This document shows positions 14,903 through 16,786 of a stretch of DNA of 16,786 bases, piece by piece. This DNA comes from Bacteroidota bacterium (GTDB lineage Bacteria; Bacteroidota; Bacteroidia; Chitinophagales; Saprospiraceae), in assembly GCA_029573365.1 (NCBI GenBank), contig JAKQGD010000510.1, forward strand, positions 1 through 16,786, given 5' to 3'. The position numbers were made by a program, and so were the translations under genes. The notes beneath the pieces were generated by a model. That model did no database searches and was not told the origin of the DNA. It saw only the letters and a list, made by a program, of their open reading frames with translations. The number at the start of each line of letters is the position of its first letter. Position 1 is the stretch's first letter.

Positions 14903-15928
14903 ATGAACCGAAGAAAATTTATGAAAACATCCGGAATTCTACTTGCTTCCTGGCCTTTGACGGGAAATAATTTATATAGCGAAAAACCAGTTTTAGGTCA
15001 CGGTAATAAAAAATATACCTGGGACAATAAATGGTTGTCAAAAAATAAAGTTTTACCAGCGGTAAAAGATTGTCACGAAATGATTTTTACTCCTGAAAAA
15101 AAGATAATTTTACTGACCAATGATGTCAGAAATAATTTCATTGTTTTTTCAAAAGATGGCAAGGTTGAAGCCACCTTTGGCCATGATTTTCCGGGAGGAC
15201 ATGGCCTTACATACGGAGGTGTAAAAGGAGATGATTTTCTTATGGTGACGGATTATGAAAGGCATATGGTTTTTAGAGTAGATACATCCGGAAAAATCAT
15301 CAGGACATGGACATATCCTGCAGAGACAGGAAAGTATGACTCAGAATCATCTTTTTTGCCTACAGAGACTGCCGTTTCTGTTGACGGCGAATTCTACGTG
15401 GCAGACGGCTACGGAGCACAGCACATAATGCACTATGACAAGGACGGATTTCTCAAAAATATTTTTGGTGGCCGCGGTGACGGACCTCAGCATCTTGACA
15501 ATGCCCACGGCATATGTATAGACTACAGGAAATCCACACCGACACTGATCATAACTGACCGCAACCGGTGCTGCTTTAAAAGATTTACAGTGGATGGTAC
15601 ATACCTCGGGACCATCCCATTACCCGGAGCCAATGTATGCAGGCCTGTCATCAAAGGTGATTATCTTTATGTAGCTGTATTGACCAGCGACTATACCGGC
15701 AATACAGACTCAGGCTTTGTAATCATCCTGGACAAGGACGATAAAATGGTATCTGCTCCCGGCGGATCGGTACCGCATTATGACGGAGATATCCCGGCAG
15801 AAAGCTATCAGACCATCAGATTGTTTAAGCACCCTCATGACGTACTCGTTGATGATGACGAAAATATGTATGTCTGCCAGTGGAACAGCGGCAATGTGTT
15901 GCCCTATAAACTTGTGCCGCATGATTAA
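14903..15928 (+). CDS. Tat-exported NHL-repeat six-bladed beta-propeller protein
   Basis: A 341-residue protein. The N-terminus NRRKFMKTSG (2-11) plus a hydrophobic stretch to about 20 is a twin-arginine signal. The body shows NHL-type blades: ETAVSVDGEFYVADGYGAQHIMHYDKDG (155-182, quoted here only as the blade's span), HGICID (202-207) with LIITDRNRCCFKRFTVDG, and HPHDVLVDDDENMYVCQW (310-327). A histidine opens several blades (H58, H100, H202, H310/H312), reminiscent of the metal-holding histidines in the lyase propeller of peptidylglycine-amidating enzymes. A catalytic role is therefore possible; a plain protein-interaction propeller is equally likely. It lies 6 nt after the cytochrome fusion and overlaps the next gene by 8 nt, so it belongs to the cluster. 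The cytochrome and DUF1501 neighbours place it in the same compartment. Confidence 0.85.
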   Translation: MNRRKFMKTSGILLASWPLTGNNLYSEKPVLGHGNKKYTWDNKWLSKNKVLPAVKDCHEMIFTPEKKIILLTNDVRNNFIVFSKDGKVEATFGHDFPGGHGLTYGGVKGDDFLMVTDYERHMVFRVDTSGKIIRTWTYPAETGKYDSESSFLPTETAVSVDGEFYVADGYGAQHIMHYDKDGFLKNIFGGRGDGPQHLDNAHGICIDYRKSTPTLIITDRNRCCFKRFTVDGTYLGTIPLPGANVCRPVIKGDYLYVAVLTSDYTGNTDSGFVIILDKDDKMVSAPGGSVPHYDGDIPAESYQTIRLFKHPHDVLVDDDENMYVCQWNSGNVLPYKLVPHD

Positions 15929-16688
15929 ATGGCCTTTTATTTTCAGTCTTTGTTGCAGCTGTATAAATCTATGGTCCCAAAAACTACAGCTGACCACTCC
16001 CCGCGTAAATACTATGGTGGCCATGACTGGCAATAATAAACCGGTGGTCGTCAGGTATGATTTCAGAATGCCGGGTGCAGACCTCAGGTTTACTACCGAT
16101 GGATCGGAGCCGGGCAAAAAGTCTCAAAAATATCGTGACAGCCTGATTGTAACACGGCCATGCGTGCTCAGGGCCAGGGCTTTTCACAGGGATTTTCTCC
16201 CTTCCGAGATAGTGACAACAGAGGTTGTAAGCAGCGGAAAGAAGGTGTCTGATTTTGATGTAAAAGGGTATTCAGAACAATACAAAGCATTAGGAAAAGA
16301 AACTCTTTTTGACCGTGAATTTGGGAGTACAAATTTCAGGCAACATTACCTGGGCTTTACAGAAAATGCAGAAATTGAATTTGCAACCTATGCTGAAGAC
16401 AGCATTTCAAATGTCCATATTTCTATACTGGTAGACCAGCCGGCCTGGATTTTTGGTCCTCAGTCTGTAAAAGTACTCGACAGCGATGATATCGTCCTGG
16501 CCAGGATCGATTATTTCGAAAGTATGGATAAAAATAAGGCAGAAAAACTCATCAAAAAAATAGTCATACCCCGGGGAAAACACCAAAGCCTGAAGCTGGT
16601 GGTCGAGCCCGTAAGAAAGCTGCCGGAATGGCATCAGGGAAGGGGAAACGGAGCCTGGATATTTATTGACGAAATTTGGATCGAGTAA
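15921..16688 (+). CDS. Secreted CHB_HEX_C plus F5/8C-like domain protein
   Basis: A 255-residue protein. The start is ATG 15921, which gives a basic-hydrophobic signal peptide (about 1-20, ending NLWSQ) and an 8-nt overlap with the NHL gene; the open frame extends upstream to 15780 but would lie wholly inside that gene. After the signal comes a chitobiase/hexosaminidase C-terminal-like domain (about 22-103, LRFTTDGSEPGKKS and VLRARAF), then a beta-rich domain (about 125-253) ending PEWHQGRGNGAWIFIDEI (235-252). The same two modules, in the same order and with the same ending, close the 713-residue cytochrome fusion two genes upstream. These modules are best known to me from the C-termini of family 20 glycosidases. 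No catalytic domain is present, so a binding or docking function is the likely one (inference). Confidence 0.85.
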   Translation: MIKWPFIFSLCCSCINLWSQKLQLTTPRVNTMVAMTGNNKPVVVRYDFRMPGADLRFTTDGSEPGKKSQKYRDSLIVTRPCVLRARAFHRDFLPSEIVTTEVVSSGKKVSDFDVKGYSEQYKALGKETLFDREFGSTNFRQHYLGFTENAEIEFATYAEDSISNVHISILVDQPAWIFGPQSVKVLDSDDIVLARIDYFESMDKNKAEKLIKKIVIPRGKHQSLKLVVEPVRKLPEWHQGRGNGAWIFIDEIWIE

Positions 16689-16730
16689 AATCAGAATTTA
16701 TTATTTTCAAAAATTAAATAATTGCCTGTA

Positions 16731-16786
16731 ATGTACAAAGCCTTATATCTGAGTCCGATGATACCCTCCTTTGACATCGGGCAGAC
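16731..16786 (+). CDS. Start of an unidentified gene, cut off by the window edge
   Basis: ATG at 16731 opens a frame with no stop for the 18 codons to the edge, reading MYKALYLSPMIPSFDIGQ. It sits 42 nt after the last cluster gene on the same strand, with no hairpin between them. The fragment is too short for a family call, and whether it belongs to the cluster cannot be told. Confidence 0.35.
   Translation, partial: MYKALYLSPMIPSFDIGQ

Noticed and set aside
15780..15920. 47-codon extension of the last cluster protein
   Set aside because: Lies entirely inside the NHL gene, and the chosen start gives a good signal peptide.
1..16786. tRNA, rRNA, CRISPR array, riboswitch, insertion sequence
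   Set aside because: None recognised by reading both strands; coding density is high and gaps are short.

Overview
The window looks like a chromosomal piece of a Bacteroidota genome, possibly from the Saprospiria side (the phylum is well supported, the class is a guess). The signs are TAnnTTTG-type -7 promoter boxes, start codons preceded by A-rich rather than Shine-Dalgarno sequence, a DUF4249-like lipoprotein, an LpxD-like paralogue of the type seen in this phylum, and a PSCyt1-DUF1549-DUF1553 plus DUF1501 gene pair. There are no RNA genes, CRISPR arrays, transposases or phage genes, and no gene-free stretch longer than 300 bases.

Region 1 (1-3577, minus strand) reads as one compact operon. 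In order of transcription it holds a LolD/MacB-type ABC ATPase, an FtsX-like permease with a histidine/aspartate-rich loop, two tandem DUF3299-like exported proteins sharing a CFFCG...AGPET motif, and an LpxD-like acyltransferase cut off by the left edge. The permease start overlaps the ATPase stop by 4 nt and the other gaps are 7 to 36 nt. The combination suggests metal (perhaps zinc) handling across the envelope, transcribed together with a lipid A-type enzyme.

Region 2 (3709-8812) is housekeeping and envelope: a flippase-like LPG_synthase_TM membrane protein (+), dnaK (-), a DUF4249-like lipoprotein (-) and tpiA (+). dnaK and the lipoprotein each end in a hairpin followed by the same TTTTTATTTG tail. 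The lipoprotein and tpiA are divergent, with separate TAnnTTTG promoters in the 176 nt between them. Those promoters, together with the protein N-termini, move both starts inward from the longest open frame.

Region 3 (8965-16688, plus strand) is the most unusual part: five closely spaced genes for exported or membrane proteins, in a row. They are a PSCyt1-DUF1549-DUF1553 protein with two CxxCH motifs, a Tat-exported DUF1501 protein, a 713-residue fusion (DUF2231-like membrane domain, cytochrome c, leucine-rich repeats, chitobiase C-terminal domain, F5/8C-like domain), a Tat-exported NHL beta-propeller, and a small secreted protein that repeats the fusion's two C-terminal modules. Junctions are 17, -1, 6 and -8 nt, so co-expression is very likely. 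My inference is an envelope redox complex that docks on glycans. The families involved have no established biochemical role that I know of, and this gene set is the best candidate here for an undescribed system. A further gene appears to begin at 16731 and leaves the window.
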